Part shown: positions 10,136 through 21,780 of the stretch, piece by piece | How the letters are laid out: each line of letters starts with the position of its first letter | How positions within the stretch are numbered: position 1 is the first letter of the stretch | DNA from: Pyrenula massariospora | Lineage: Eukaryota; Ascomycota; Eurotiomycetes; Pyrenulales; Pyrenulaceae | Assembly (NCBI GenBank): GCA_021030905.1 | Contig: JAGFMI010000003.1 | Span: 682,001 to 746,000 of the forward strand | Direction: 5' to 3' | Length of the DNA: 64,000 nt | The notes under the pieces: generated by a model | The model's input: only the letters and a program-made list of their open reading frames with translations | Databases searched by the model: none | Told to the model about the DNA's origin: nothing | Position numbers and translations under genes: made by a program

Positions 10136-12634
10136 TCATGCTTCTCTGTTCTCCTGCTCGTAAAATTTTGCTTGTATGTAGAGCGGAGCTTCATTCGCAT
10201 TCTCTGGTCGACGACAAGGCTGCAAAGATGAAGACAAGGAGGACGTACTAGCTTGTCTGAGACTATTGCTATCTGGCGGAAGGTGGTCTGTAGACCATTT
10301 CATAGCTCCGCCATAAACTGTTTGTGATTCCGAATCCGAGATTACCGGTAGGAAAGAAGGATGCGAGGAAGATGACATCTCTTCAATATTCTCAAGCTGC
10401 TGTTCAGGGTGAATCGTCTCGAGTGATGTATCGTAAATTGATGGGATATTCTCATTCTGAGAGCCCTCAGAAGAAATATTCGCCGTTGTCTGATCATAAT
10501 CCGGGTTTGAGGTGCTTTGCGAACCATCTTCTGGCTTCCGTACCATGATGGGATGTTCTTCATTCGATATATCAAGTATTCCCAGCTTCTCGTTCTTCTC
10601 TGTAACCGGAATACTCGATGCAGCCTCAGACCATGTGCCTAAGCCAAGCTCTTCATGAACCATCCGCTGTAGCTGAATGGTTTCATTTGTGACCCATTCA
10701 AGATGACGGTAGAGATGTCCTTTTTGTTTCCTTCCCAGGCATTTACTGACAGACAATGCAAGATTCGATACCAGAACAATAAGACCCCCAATGAAGATAG
10801 TAATTGAGAGACCAAGAACACTAAAATTAGTGTATGCAGTACTTCTAATTTTCTGATTGATACAGAATCCTCCAGTAGTGTTTCTCTGTACGTATTGTTG
10901 TACTGAAATATCGGATGGCCCTGTGACTGCTTTAACCTGCGTTGCTTGAAGATGTGCTAAACTTATAGATGCCCAGGACAGGACTTCCTGTTGCCACTGA
11001 TCTGGCGGTAGAGCGCCTTGCAAGCCCTCGTAAAGCTTAGAGCGCGCTTTCAAAGAATTTATGCGTTGGAGGCCAGGTACATCCATTGCCCCTATTGCGT
11101 GATCGCGTATCTGTTCTACCCAGAAATCGAACATCTCTTCCTGCTCCTTCGAACTCCATTCAAAAGATGTATCTCGCCCGAAGGCGAGTGTGCTACAGCG
11201 AGATGATATCGGATCGCATGCTTGTCGTCTCGAGACACAACCCAACACATTCACTATTCGATCGGAGTTATAGACTTTAAGCTGCTCGTTAGAATCTTCC
11301 AGCAACCGTGGAATACCTGGCTTGTGTGCCGAATACCAATCGTCGTCGACCTTTTCAAGAAAGGCTACGCCGTTTGCTCTGAGGAAGATCAGAGTCGTCA
11401 AGGCATCATCCCAACGTAGCTCTGGAATTGGCATAAAACAAGATGCAGCGGCGTTAAACGGATTGTAGTACTTGACACTGGTAATTTTAGCATCCGTGAC
11501 AGATTTTCATTAGGGAACGGACTCTAAACCATAATCAGCATCATCATGATTGAGCAGTGCTTCAGAAACCATAGTCTGATATGTAATATTGTCACGGACA
11601 GCCCCAGTGTTAGAATATTGACCGCCATACATAAATTCAAGAGAGGCATTCTGGGAGGAAAAGAAAGGTTTTGAAGTATTTATTTGTTTGTAACTGTCTG
11701 TCTGTAATAGAGCACATTCGTGGACTTCGCGATAAGCAAACCGATGATTCGGCTTTGAGTTGATCCCTAAATGATTTTGTGAGTCTAAAAGCCCTGTATC
11801 TAAATATAGATTTGTGTGATTTCTGAGACAAATCTTTTCTTTTCCTGGAAATGGGCAGCTCGCGTCATTTCTAGCAATGATTGGAAGATGTCTTTGAACG
11901 TATACAGAGCAAAACTGTGATGATGTATTATTGGTGTAACAATTCTGTGCATAAGCTGAGGCTAAGTTCAATTGCTTAGCCTGGTAAGGCATGAAGGTTC
12001 GAAAAAATTCATCCACCTGCTCTGGTGGTACTAGCGCTCCGTAACCGTGATTGGAAAGAAGAACTTCGCTTCCCAGAGATGTAGAGACCTGAAACCAAGG
12101 TACGAATTGTCACATATAACTTGTCTTGAGATTGATCGTAATAGGGGATTGTCACGTACAAAATAGGGCAAGGTTGTCATAAAGCCTTATACAGATATTT
12201 TAACAGAACTGACGTACCTGAGATGATGCAATGCTCACAGCATAAACGCCAACCGTTATAAGGATCGTAGGGAGGATTATTGGAAGAAGGCGAAACCATG
12301 GTCCAGTAGCTCTCTTACGCCATTTCCATGCTAATTCTAAGAAGTATTGTAATCCAGCGATGTCTGTTGCAGCATTGCGTAAGATAGCTTGCCGCTGATG
12401 GTAGAGCCCATCTTGTAAGCCGTTTTCAGAGAGCTTCAAGTGTATTGCAAAGCAGAAGAGCCGCCACAGACTTCTGCCGACAATTGATACAAATAAAGCC
12501 AAGAATGCGGTGAGGAAGCCAGCGTTACGATGGGCAAGAGTCAGAGTAGCCCCCCTAATCTGGCCATTGGACCAATTCACCCAAAATCCTGTGTATATGG
12601 TATGTTCGGGTCGAAAGCTCACGACACTGCTCAT
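10136..12634 (-). CDS. Large three-TM protein of an unnamed fungal family (paralogue A)
   Basis: Function unknown. Exons are 12634-12218, 12088-11519 and 11470-10136 (about 773 aa); the last intron has a weak donor, so its edges may move. TM1 is about residues 40-62 and TM2 about 114-135. A roughly 410-residue loop rich in Cys and N-glycosylation sequons follows, with NCYTNNTS and FCSVYVQRH. TM3 is about 545-569 (NFSVLGLSITIFIGGLIVLV), then a Ser/Glu-rich tail of about 200 residues. The start was set at MSSVVSFRPE because the paralogue at 60736 begins equivalently. Segments shared with the paralogue include GFWVNWS, TLTLAHRN, DGLYHQRQAILRN, VDDDWYSAH, LPPDQWQ, KIRSTAYTNFSVLGL and QRMVHEE. The topology suggests a surface or secretory-membrane protein with a large Cys-rich outer domain; ligand, partner and role are not known to me. 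Confidence 0.75.
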
Positions 12635-12820
12635 GATGCGTGCATGAAAGCGAAATTGTGAAATACGTATGAGGAGGAAGTTTTGACTTGTTAGTTGTTG
12701 GTGTATGTCTCCTAATAAATACCTCGAAGATAGCTGAAGAGCGTTCATAGATGAAGTGAGAGAATGTCGCAACCGAAGCCTTTTGAAGAACCGAGAATTG
12801 GAGACTGAAGGGCATAGACC

Positions 12821-12828
12821 TTTATATA
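12821..12828 (-). promoter_or_regulatory. TATA box upstream of three-TM paralogue A
   Basis: TATATAAA on the minus strand, about 190 bp upstream of the chosen start at 12634. It follows a C-rich stretch on that strand. The position fits transcription starting near 12790 and a leader of about 155 nt. Confidence 0.4.
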
Positions 12829-15704
12829 GGGGAAGAGGTTGGAGGTGCTAGTTTTCTGGAGCCAAGATGCTTGCTATCAGGTTACGCGACCTTAGCTATT
12901 TTCTGTCTTAGCACAAACTCGCATAGAGTGCAGTTCTTGTGCAACCACACAAGGCAGTGTTTCGCATCCTGAAGGATCATTACACAACATTTTCGTTCGC
13001 TTGAGAAAGGCGTCGGTAGTCTCAATAAGGGAATTCAAAGCCTGCTCGGCCCTCCAATTTCCGTTGACTCTTCGTCAACATTTCAGCTTGCACTCCGGGA
13101 GCAGCGAGAAGACCTGACATATTGCTAGAGATGGGAAGCTCGGCGTAAGTTTAGAATGAACAACCCGTCGGGTCGTTTCTCACGCAAAGTAACATTAAGA
13201 GGCAGAGTGTCATTTCATCAATCTGTGGACAGTAGGCGACGGAGACGGGCTTGTCAATTAAAAGGCGGGTAAAACTCGGTCTTTATCCCCTTCTTGCCGG
13301 CAGTCCTTGCCTTTAAGCGCATCCTGTGCGATCTCGTGCGAACCTCTCTTCGTGGCCAATGTGCCAATGCGCGATCCTGACAGGCACTTCAATTCAGCCT
13401 TGTTCGGGGCAATTGTGCTTGGTAAGGCATAGACCCACACGTCGGCATACTATCCGCCCGAAATGTTAGTCTATGTAGGGCTCGCATGCAGGGTCTTCAA
13501 AATTAAATGCCCAGGCTATGTTTCAAGAACGAGGCAAACGCAGATCTATACCTCTAACGAGGTGAATTATGTTCAGTACTCTGAGGTGAATGGTGTGAAA
13601 GAGCACATGGAGCCCAACTCTCAAACCCACTGAGCAACAGACATTTTAGGAAGAAATTGGGCTGGAAGGGTTCTGTGCACCGATGGGTTGATACCCATTG
13701 AAGGCTGCTTCGCTGAAAAATCCACAACCTGGGATAATTGAGTCTTCAACAAATAATAAGCTCGACTATCTGCAGTTACAGATAACAGAAAATCGAAGGA
13801 GGCCACCAAGAACGGATAAGGTGAACGCTGCATCATTGAAGACCGCCGCCAAGAGACATTTGACGTGCATGGATCTGAGCCTGTCTCATTGCTAGGGCCC
13901 TCAGAGCCTCGTGAACGCCCTCTTCGCATACCATCCACCCAGTTTCAGCCTCTTGATAGTGTTGGCCGCTAATGGATCCTCGTAGGGCACAGCAGACAAC
14001 ATAAACTCTACTCGCCAGCAAAGGACAAGTCCAGTGGTTGTCCTGCAGTCAATGACTATAACACTCCATATAGAGACTAGCGTCATGCCCAAGCCACCAA
14101 TGTGAGCCAATGAAATACAAAATACGCCTTGCATGTCAAGAAAGCGGACTCAAGGGTCCATTTCAGTCAGAACTCTGCCTTGCAGCTGATAACACCTGCA
14201 CAAGAGAGTGAGACAAGTGCGTAAATCCGAGCGATCCACGCTAAGCGAGGTACATATATCACTAAAGACAATCATGTTACTGTCAGCGCCAAATAGGTCT
14301 GAAACGACGTAATAGGCAGCAAAACTGGATTTGAGCGGGTCGCACGCGTGTCGTGCGCAGGATAGCTGATCCTCTCTGGTAGCAGCCGCAGGAGTACTCG
14401 CATTGTCAATAGTAAAGAATGAACGCTTGACATTCCTTCAGCAGTTGGTACAGATTGAACCCCCCCGACCAGATGGCAGCAAACTAACTACGCGCTGTTT
14501 AGCTCAATGAAGCATTATAACACGGTAGCAAGGGACCCAGTATTAGCAATAACTACCATAACCACAAGGGGTTCGACGCTGAAGAAAGGAGGAAAGAAAG
14601 GACGCTGGATTCTTGCGGATCCCTTGCAGAACACTCTCAGAAATCCTTGTCAAGCTTGGTACCTGCGCCGTTCCTGACATTTGGTAAGAGAGGCAAAATA
14701 AAAAAACAAGGGGAGAATGAAAATAAAATGAAATCAAGGCAAGGGAAATGGAGCTCCATGCAACAGTAAGGTCTTCGCTCACTAAATACGAGGAGCAGCG
14801 ACTAAAACACAACTACTCCGTACCCAGCCGCCGAGTCTGCCGTACCATAACCAGGAACCCGTTAGACAGGGTAAAGACCGGACTCTCTGCCAAGGTGTGG
14901 GAAACCGTGTGGCGTGATCCCGCCTGAAGCGCAGGCTTACTATCTTAGGGCATAGAATATTGGGTCCATCAGTTCTGGTGGCAGGTACACCCTCCTTCAT
15001 AGCGCATTGTCGGTAGGAGCAACACTCCTTACTGTACTGTCCTACGCTGTGATTAACGCAGGAGGGGAGGGAGGAGATCTCGTGTTAAGCTGCGGTGCTT
15101 TAGCGGTTGTGCTGTAACTAGGTGGTAGATGGGTAGATAGGTAAGTAGCTAGACACTCTGTTGGGCTGGCTTCGTAGGTAGATAGGTAGCTAGGCAGAGG
15201 AAAAGAAAGAGTGATATGATGAGGTGGGGGTGGTTGATGAGATACATGATATGGGATGGAATGAAAAGTAGAATTGCATGATTTACCGGGCGGATCAAGA
15301 ACGTTGGACAACGCTACAGACCTTCCTGATGCCACCGTTTCATAATCTTTATGGCTGTATCGTTCCAGTGAGAGCGAGCATATTTACTTTATATCTGTAC
15401 CGTAGTACAGCAAAGCAAGATGGTTTAGGAGACTTTAATTGCATTCACTGATAAACGTAGATAAAGAGTGTGAAATAATATGATGTGATGAGACGGAATG
15501 TGATAGTTATGCTATGGACACGAAGATCATGTGTATGTACCGAACCAAAAATGCTCAAGCAAAAGAGCCATATGCTGTGATACAATATAGACACGAGAAG
15601 TCGTACGTACGTCTTGTACTTTCCTTTTGAGAGCCATCAAACTCCGTCGCTTCTGAATCAAAATCCCTCACCTGCTGTCGATAGTACCATCTAATGATCT
15701 CCCA
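12829..15704. other. Long intergenic region, no gene recognised
   Basis: About 2.9 kb between the promoter of three-TM paralogue A and the 3' end of the Zn2Cys6 factor. Several 60-105 codon frames lie on the minus strand (13258-14134), but none has a recognisable domain or matching splice sites. A TAGG/TAGA-rich run sits at about 15119-15195. Confidence 0.45.
15119..15195. repeat. Degenerate TAGR tetranucleotide-rich run
   Basis: Repeated GGTAGATAGG/GTAGCTAGG units in an imperfect tandem, with no perfect long array. Simple-sequence character only. Confidence 0.45.
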
Positions 15705-18659
15705 TCAACCAAAAAATTCTCCACCAACGACCTCCTCCCACCTTCTCCCCGTCTCCCATGTCCACTCCATAACCTCCCTCGCCCGCCGTACATGCATCAA
15801 CCCCACCTCCTCCACCCCTCTGATCCGCCCCAACACCTCCCCCCTCTCACTCTCTTCCAACGCCTCACACCCAGCGCTAAACATTGGGAACAGCAGACAC
15901 GCCTCAGCCGTTCCTCCGCGGCGGACGCGGACAAGCGAGTGCACAATGGCCTTGACCGCTTCTTGAACCAGGGGGTGATCGCGCGGATGCAGATACACGC
16001 GTCGGTATAAATGCAAGAGGCCGGCCCAGTGGAACGACATGTTCACGGCGAGTGTTTCGGGGGCGTCCCATTGGGCGGAGCCGCGGCGCTCGGAAGCGCT
16101 GAGGCGGCGGTTGGGGTCGCCCCAAGGCCCGCCGTCGACGGTCAGGGAGTCGCGTTTTGGCTGTAACGGGGGAGGCGGGGTTGGCGGGTCGTCGTCGTCT
16201 TCCCATTCGAAGCCCGGTGCTGGGGAGTGTTGATGGGGGCATGGGCGGTGGATGTGGGTGCGTGAGGCTTCTATGTCGATACGAAGCTTGTCGGCTTGTT
16301 GGAGGTGCGCGGGCGAGGGGGTCCAGGAGGGGTCGGCCGTGCCGGATGAAGAATCCAGGCGTGCGGCATCACATTGGCGGGCGAGGGAGGCGACTTGGGC
16401 AAGGAGGGCGACGCAGCGTGGAGTAAAACCAAGAAGGCAGTCGATCGTGTAAGGAGCCTCTGGGTTAATTTCTTCGTCTTCATCGTCGTTGATTTGGTCG
16501 GACCAGTAGCGGCCGTCGAAGAGGGGGTTTTCGTATCGTCGGCCTGAGAGGGAGCCGAGGACGTCGAGGTAGGCGAACCAGCGGGTTAGAAAGTATGGCA
16601 CTGGGTCCCGGCGTGAGATGGAGCCCGGAGAATCGCCGCGAGCGAGGATGATGCTCCGGGCTACGGCGAGATGATTTTGCCAGGGAATGGAGATGCCGAA
16701 TGTGGAGGGGGAGATAATCTCAAGGGAAGCGAGCATAATTGCTGTGGCGAGATTGGCGTTGCTGATTTGGGGGGTATTGGTGTCAGGCGAGAGGTCGTCA
16801 AGAGCTTGTCGGAGGGAGGGAAAGACATCTCGGACCCAGTGTGCTATGCGGTTGACAGGTTCCGGGTGGCAGAGAAGCCGAGCCCGGTGGGATGCTGAGT
16901 ACGCGAGTAGGAGATGAAGAAGCTGAGAATTTTCGACAGCCACTATGAACGTTAGAGAGGAATTGCGTTGCAATTTGAGTGGACATACTCTGTGGTAGGA
17001 CAGTCTTGAATGGATTCTCCGAGCAGTCGTGCGGAACCAGAATTCGAGCAGTATGGTTAAGGAAATGGTGGAAATATAAGAGATTCATAGGATTTTGCAG
17101 CAGAAACGGGGGTAAAGGCTCAAGAGATCGTGGAATAATGATAGGCACTGGTTGAGCGTAGTATCCTCCTTTGGCGAAAACTCTTTCTCTCTTTTGCAAC
17201 CCAAACCCGAACTCTGGGGAGGACTCGAAACTGTTAAGCCACGCCTCTAAATCACTACTGCTATCTGATGGGGTCACAACACTGATAGCGGCAGGGTCAT
17301 TGTTCTTAGGGACATCGAGATCAGGGTGACCACGATCCACACCATATGTTTCCGTCAGCTCCCTAGAAAGTATTCTTTGATGACTCGGGGCGCTGGCTGG
17401 CCGTGGAAAATTTATCTTGACTAGAGGAGATTTTACTGGTGGAGGATGTGGTTCAGGCTGGATCTTTGGCCGTGATTCATCAGGCTCTGGAGAGCCTGAT
17501 AACAGTGAGTTAACTGAGACTCTTCGAATATCGCCTGTAGACTCCGCGGTGACAGACGAATTGCGCTTTGCCATCCATCGCTGGTGTACCTCGTCTGAGC
17601 CTGCTGAGGATGAAGCGGCAGGCGTTAGGGGATTATTCATACCCGTATGCAACAGTGTCGGAGTCAGTGGTTGAAATTGAGGTCGTTGAACATCATCCAG
17701 GTCTCCAGGACCATAAGATGAAGATCTTGAGAGGCGATTTGTGGGGCGGCTGAACGTGTCACCAGTCGGGCTTAGTTTGACTCGCTTTGCTGGTGGGAAC
17801 GAGTAATTTGGATTCAGCTCGGCAGGATTAGAAGTAGGATAGGGCGGTGGCATAGGAGCATAAGAGCGGCCAGAAGGGAAGATGGCATTGTGCATTCCAG
17901 GGTTTGTAGGGCTATTCACAGAATCTGCAGGCGAGGGATATGGAGAGGTTGGTTGCTGTGATCGCGCATATGGATGTGTTGATGAGCTTGACGAACCATC
18001 TGAAGGTCTGGGAGGGGCTGGGACTGGAGGAAATGAAAAGTCCGGGTTGCCATGCCAGTTGATCGCGGGGACAGACGGCGGAGCGCTGGGCTGTAAAGGA
18101 GCTCCATAAGCTTGCGAGGGCGGAGCGGGCTCAGCAAGGATTGGAGGCAGCGAGGGTATTTGGCCCTGATTGTAGTAGCCGGGCGAGGACGTAGGCTGAG
18201 GGCTCAATGCAGCATATGGATCTGGAGGTAACGCAACAGGCTGCGCCGGGTTCGAGGCTGGGGTGAATTGCCCAACGGCAGGTGACAGGATCTGGGGTTG
18301 TGGAGGTGTAGGAGCGGTAGGACTGCTTGTCGCAAAAGACAACGTCTGTATACTAGGGTTGTCGTCCTCAGAGCCTTTCTTAGACCTTCCGCCCCAGTTG
18401 AGTCTGATGCTATAATCGCAGGATTCGCCCTGTCTTTGGCAATTTTTGCATACGGGCCTTTCCTCGTCGCTGAAATCTGTCAGAGTTGTTGCGGAGAAAA
18501 TTGGCGAAGGGGAGCAACCATTTGACTTTGCGTGCCTTGCATGGCCTAAATTCTGTTGTCAGTGGAATCTGGTGGACTCAAGAAGATGCCTACAGACCAA
18601 CAGCCGTTTCTACTCCTTTTCTTGGGTTCCGGCGCGCCCTCCTTTTTCGGTCGAGGCAT
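15705..18659 (-). CDS. Zn2Cys6 transcription factor with fungal-specific TF domain (Fungal_trans_2 type)
   Basis: Nuclear DNA-binding regulator, target unknown. Exons are 18659-18598, 18545-18519, 18469-16989 and 16942-15705, all in phase, giving 935 aa. The binuclear cluster is built across the first three exons: NGCWPCKARKVKCDEERPVC then KNCQRQGESCDYS. This gives the six Cys in CX2CX6CX6CX2CX6C spacing. A basic stretch precedes it (PKKRSR). About 380 residues of Pro/Ser-rich linker follow, with PAKRVKLSP as a possible nuclear signal. The C-terminal regulatory domain shows LYFHHFLNHTARIL, NPFKTVLPQ and LLHLLLAYSASHRARLL, hallmarks of the Fungal_trans_2 group. The first two introns interrupt the zinc cluster at C(W|P)C and K(C|D)E. 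The coding strand is C-rich through the regulatory domain and G-rich over the last ~190 nt. Confidence 0.88.
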
Positions 18660-21600
18660 GGCAGCGGTCGCAGGTTGCTGGCATTGATCTTTGGCGGGGT
18701 TCAGCAAACGTCTCGCCACGGAGGACTCGGGATTCGAGGAGGGGAAGTCGGCATCAACACGCAGGGCCAGGACAGAGTCGGCGGCGTTGGAGGTTCATGG
18801 CGATGACAAGCATGCAATAGACAAGATGCACCGTCTGGGATCGCAGGCATGGCAAAAGAGAGATCTACTGGTACGACAAGCGCAAAGGACGAATTGGTGT
18901 CTAGCGGCCAGCGGACCTCGCGAAGCGTTTCCCACTTCGCGCATGGATTCCCTTTGCGATCCTGCTCGATAAGCGGCACGGCCGGCTACAGGCATCTTCC
19001 ATGGCCGGTCCACACAGCGCGCTGCACGGGGCCACGCAGTCTGTTGGTTCATCAACGACGAGCCCATGCACCGAGCCGACCGACACTGGCGCTGGCAGCA
19101 TGCCGGCACGCTGGAGGTCCTTCCGGCTGTTCGTGTTATTCCTCCTGCGGTACTGGGCCAGGGCCTGGACTTCGTAATCGGCTGCCCGCCCACGTCGAAT
19201 GCTGACTGCTTCCACGTAGAGGCGCTCGAGCATTTACGTGATGTCTGCTATCGGTACCTGCTGTGGGAGAGCTGTCGTTGGCTGTGGGCGTTCCCAGCGC
19301 CTGGCAGCCCAACTTTCGGCCGGGTCCCGCCCGCACATCCGCACCCAGAAGGGCGGTCCACCGTTAAGAAACCGCCTGTTGCCCCTGGATCTGCGTTTCC
19401 CGCTGCCTAACAATGGTTTCAACGGCCGAGATATTGTTGCTTTTTCTCCTATTCCGCATGCCTGATGCCGTATTTAGCTGCGCCTTATTCTGGCCAAGTC
19501 GCTACAGAGTCACCGTATTGGCCGCTTCGCTAAGATTGTGCTGTTGGTGGTGGCATTGGAGGTACGTGATCTCGTCGGATTGAAAATCGTTGCAATAGGT
19601 AGTTTAGTAGGTATAGGTAAATACATGCAGGTAGTGGAATCGCGCTCTAAATGATACGAGCTACAATCCGAAGGCGCCTAGGCATCAAGCGACTCTGCCG
19701 TCCTACAACAGCTGATGCACTCTCTTAACACAAATACTGCTTCCCATATGCCTCTTATGGAAAGCCGTCCCTCACGCATGAGCTAATTTGTGAATCAACC
19801 TTCCAAGGCTCAGAAAATTCACCAGGGCAGCGTCTAAGCCTCCAATCTGGACAACCACCTGCTTGCCCAGACATTGCTAACCTGGAACCCAACTCCGAAT
19901 CCCGAACCGCAAAGCTGGACCCGCTTGCTGTGAATTCACCTCTTCTGCGAGATGTTTCCAAGTCTCGATGCTCCTTAGTATTGCAGCAATACTACCATCT
20001 GCCCAGACACCGAAGGCCAGGCTTGGTTTCCTCGATGCATCCTTCAGTGCGGAGATGATATCGGAATGCCTGCCAATGAAACCGCTTTTTGTCTGACGTT
20101 TGCAGATTACTGCTGCTTCTGGATGGATCGTACACTGCGAGGAGACAATTTTAGGAGTAGAAACGTGGTCGTAGACTTCAGAGTATCAAAACAAGTCGCT
20201 TGAAGGCTTTCGACTTGGACAACGTGGTTGAGAGGGTAAAATGAAGAGATTGAAACGAAGTCATCCCATTGGTCTCCATCGGAGGATGTGTATAATGAAG
20301 GATCACCATAGCATGGATAGCGTGTGCAGATTTCAGGGATAGGTTCCTGTATCCCTATCCATCACTTGTGTCTTTCGAATCTGGCCTAGGTAGGTCGGTA
20401 GGCATTAGCGGCGGACAGTACCCATCGACCTTTCGAAGATCTGCTAAGGGTGCTTTAACATCGTTCAGGCGAGTGGAGGGCAGCCAGAGGACGTGAAGTT
20501 GATGGTCGAGATGTCGTGTGATAGACCAGCCAGGGTCCCTATCCAGAGCCCGCGTCACGCGACGATCACGTGGGAATCCTCCGAGCAACTACCGTGCGAC
20601 TGCGCTATTCCCAACCTGTTGGCACAACCGCTTATCAGCGGTGTTTAAATCGTATTCGGGGACCGAAACTCATGACAATGGGAGCCTCAGAGTACGTCGT
20701 GTGAGTCCTCGCAGGCAGATGCCCAAATGTCTCAAGAGCGGCCATTTCAGCACACCTCTTCCAGCGTGGTGAAATGCTTTTAACGGCAAGCCCGTCACAT
20801 GTCTTCGCTTATTTTCAGCCCTATCCGCCCGCTGGGCTGGTGCAAACCACACAACAGTCGTCGCATCTTTGACGTCCGGGTGGCTTATTTAAAAGAGCCG
20901 CCGTCGCGAATGTCGATAGGCTATGTGCTGGGGGCGATTTTCCTCCGACGAGCCAATGCATCCCGTTGAAACGGCGAGGCTGGCGGCTATTCACAGAAAG
21001 GGATAGGAAGGGCCTTGATGGAGACCAATCAAGGCACCATCGCATTGGCGCGACATTTCAGCCTCAACGTCCTTCGTAAAAAGCCTGGCGAATCACCTGC
21101 CGAGGCTGTGGTGGACGCTAAAAAATCGGATTGGTTTACTGATTTTTAAAACCACGCGAGGCAGCTCCGGCTTTGAACCCCTGGCAAGACAACATTGTCT
21201 GCATCAAACAACGGGGACCACCATCACTAAGCCATCCCTCAGCTCGCCGGAAAGGATCTGAGTCATCACCTAGTGTCTCCGGCCATGCCCTCTAATCAAC
21301 GACGAGGTGTCTATGTTCTGCCTCGACAGGAGCCTTTTCCGATTAGCTCTACATGGCAAATGAGCAGCCCCGACGTTCACTCTCGCTTGGCCCCAACGAA
21401 CTCCCCTGGCTTCTTGTCACGCTGACTTATCGCCGGAGCGATTGATAATGGCATGGGTACAGGAAACCCGTCATGGCTCGGCGCACGCCCCGTCGCGCCC
21501 TGTCTATGGTCCAGGCACCGAGCGAAGGTGCGGCGTGATAGCACGATGACGCTTCATATAGGACCGCACAAATTCCCGAAAAAGGCAACGAGGCATCCTA

Positions 21601-21700
21601 TGCAAGCCACTCATTCGCCCGACAACATGGCTGGCTCAGCCTCCCTCTTTAACTAAACATATAATCCGCTACATTCTGGGGATTGTGAAAACGGAGCACT
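18660..21700. other. Long intergenic region between two divergent genes
   Basis: About 3 kb between the starts of the Zn2Cys6 factor and the TauD-like gene. From 18660 to about 19430 it is GC-rich and open in several frames on both strands. None of those frames looks like protein, so the openness is probably a composition effect in a long 5' leader or promoter. Between 21169 and 21234 a pair of Pol III-like boxes lies on the minus strand. Confidence 0.45.
21169..21234 (-). ncRNA. Candidate Pol III internal promoter (A and B boxes); tRNA-like or SINE-like relic
   Basis: On the minus strand TGGCTTAGTG (21234-21225) matches the A-box pattern and GGTTCAAAGCC (21179-21169) matches the B-box pattern. 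They are about 55 nt apart, slightly more than in an intronless tRNA. A T-run follows downstream on the same strand. I could not fold a convincing cloverleaf with a paired acceptor stem, so a real tRNA is unlikely. A degenerate tRNA-derived element is possible. Confidence 0.25.
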
Positions 21701-21748
21701 TATCCTTTGAGATATCTTTGAAAATATCTTCAAGAATATCCTGCTGGA
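21701..21748. promoter_or_regulatory. Four TATC cores at exact 12-bp spacing just upstream of the TauD-like gene
   Basis: TATC begins at 21701, 21713, 21725 and 21737. The units read TATCCTTTGAGA, TATCTTTGAAAA, TATCTTCAAGAA and TATCCTGCTGGA, a degenerate 12-bp tandem repeat ending 32 bp before the ATG at 21781. The reverse strand shows GATA cores, but none is a full HGATAR site, so a GATA-factor role is only a suggestion. Confidence 0.4.
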
Positions 21749-21780
21749 AAAGCTCCGACAAGCTGTTGACTTAGGACATC

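Noticed and set aside
18691-19465. Cluster of overlapping open frames on both strands upstream of the Zn2Cys6 factor
   Set aside because: Region is GC-rich and stop-poor in nearly all frames; the peptides are Arg/Pro/Gly/Cys-rich without family blocks or splice structure. Best read as a promoter or leader composition effect.
21121-21240. A true tRNA gene on the minus strand
   Set aside because: A/B boxes match, but I could not pair acceptor and T stems convincingly; kept only as a low-confidence Pol III element.
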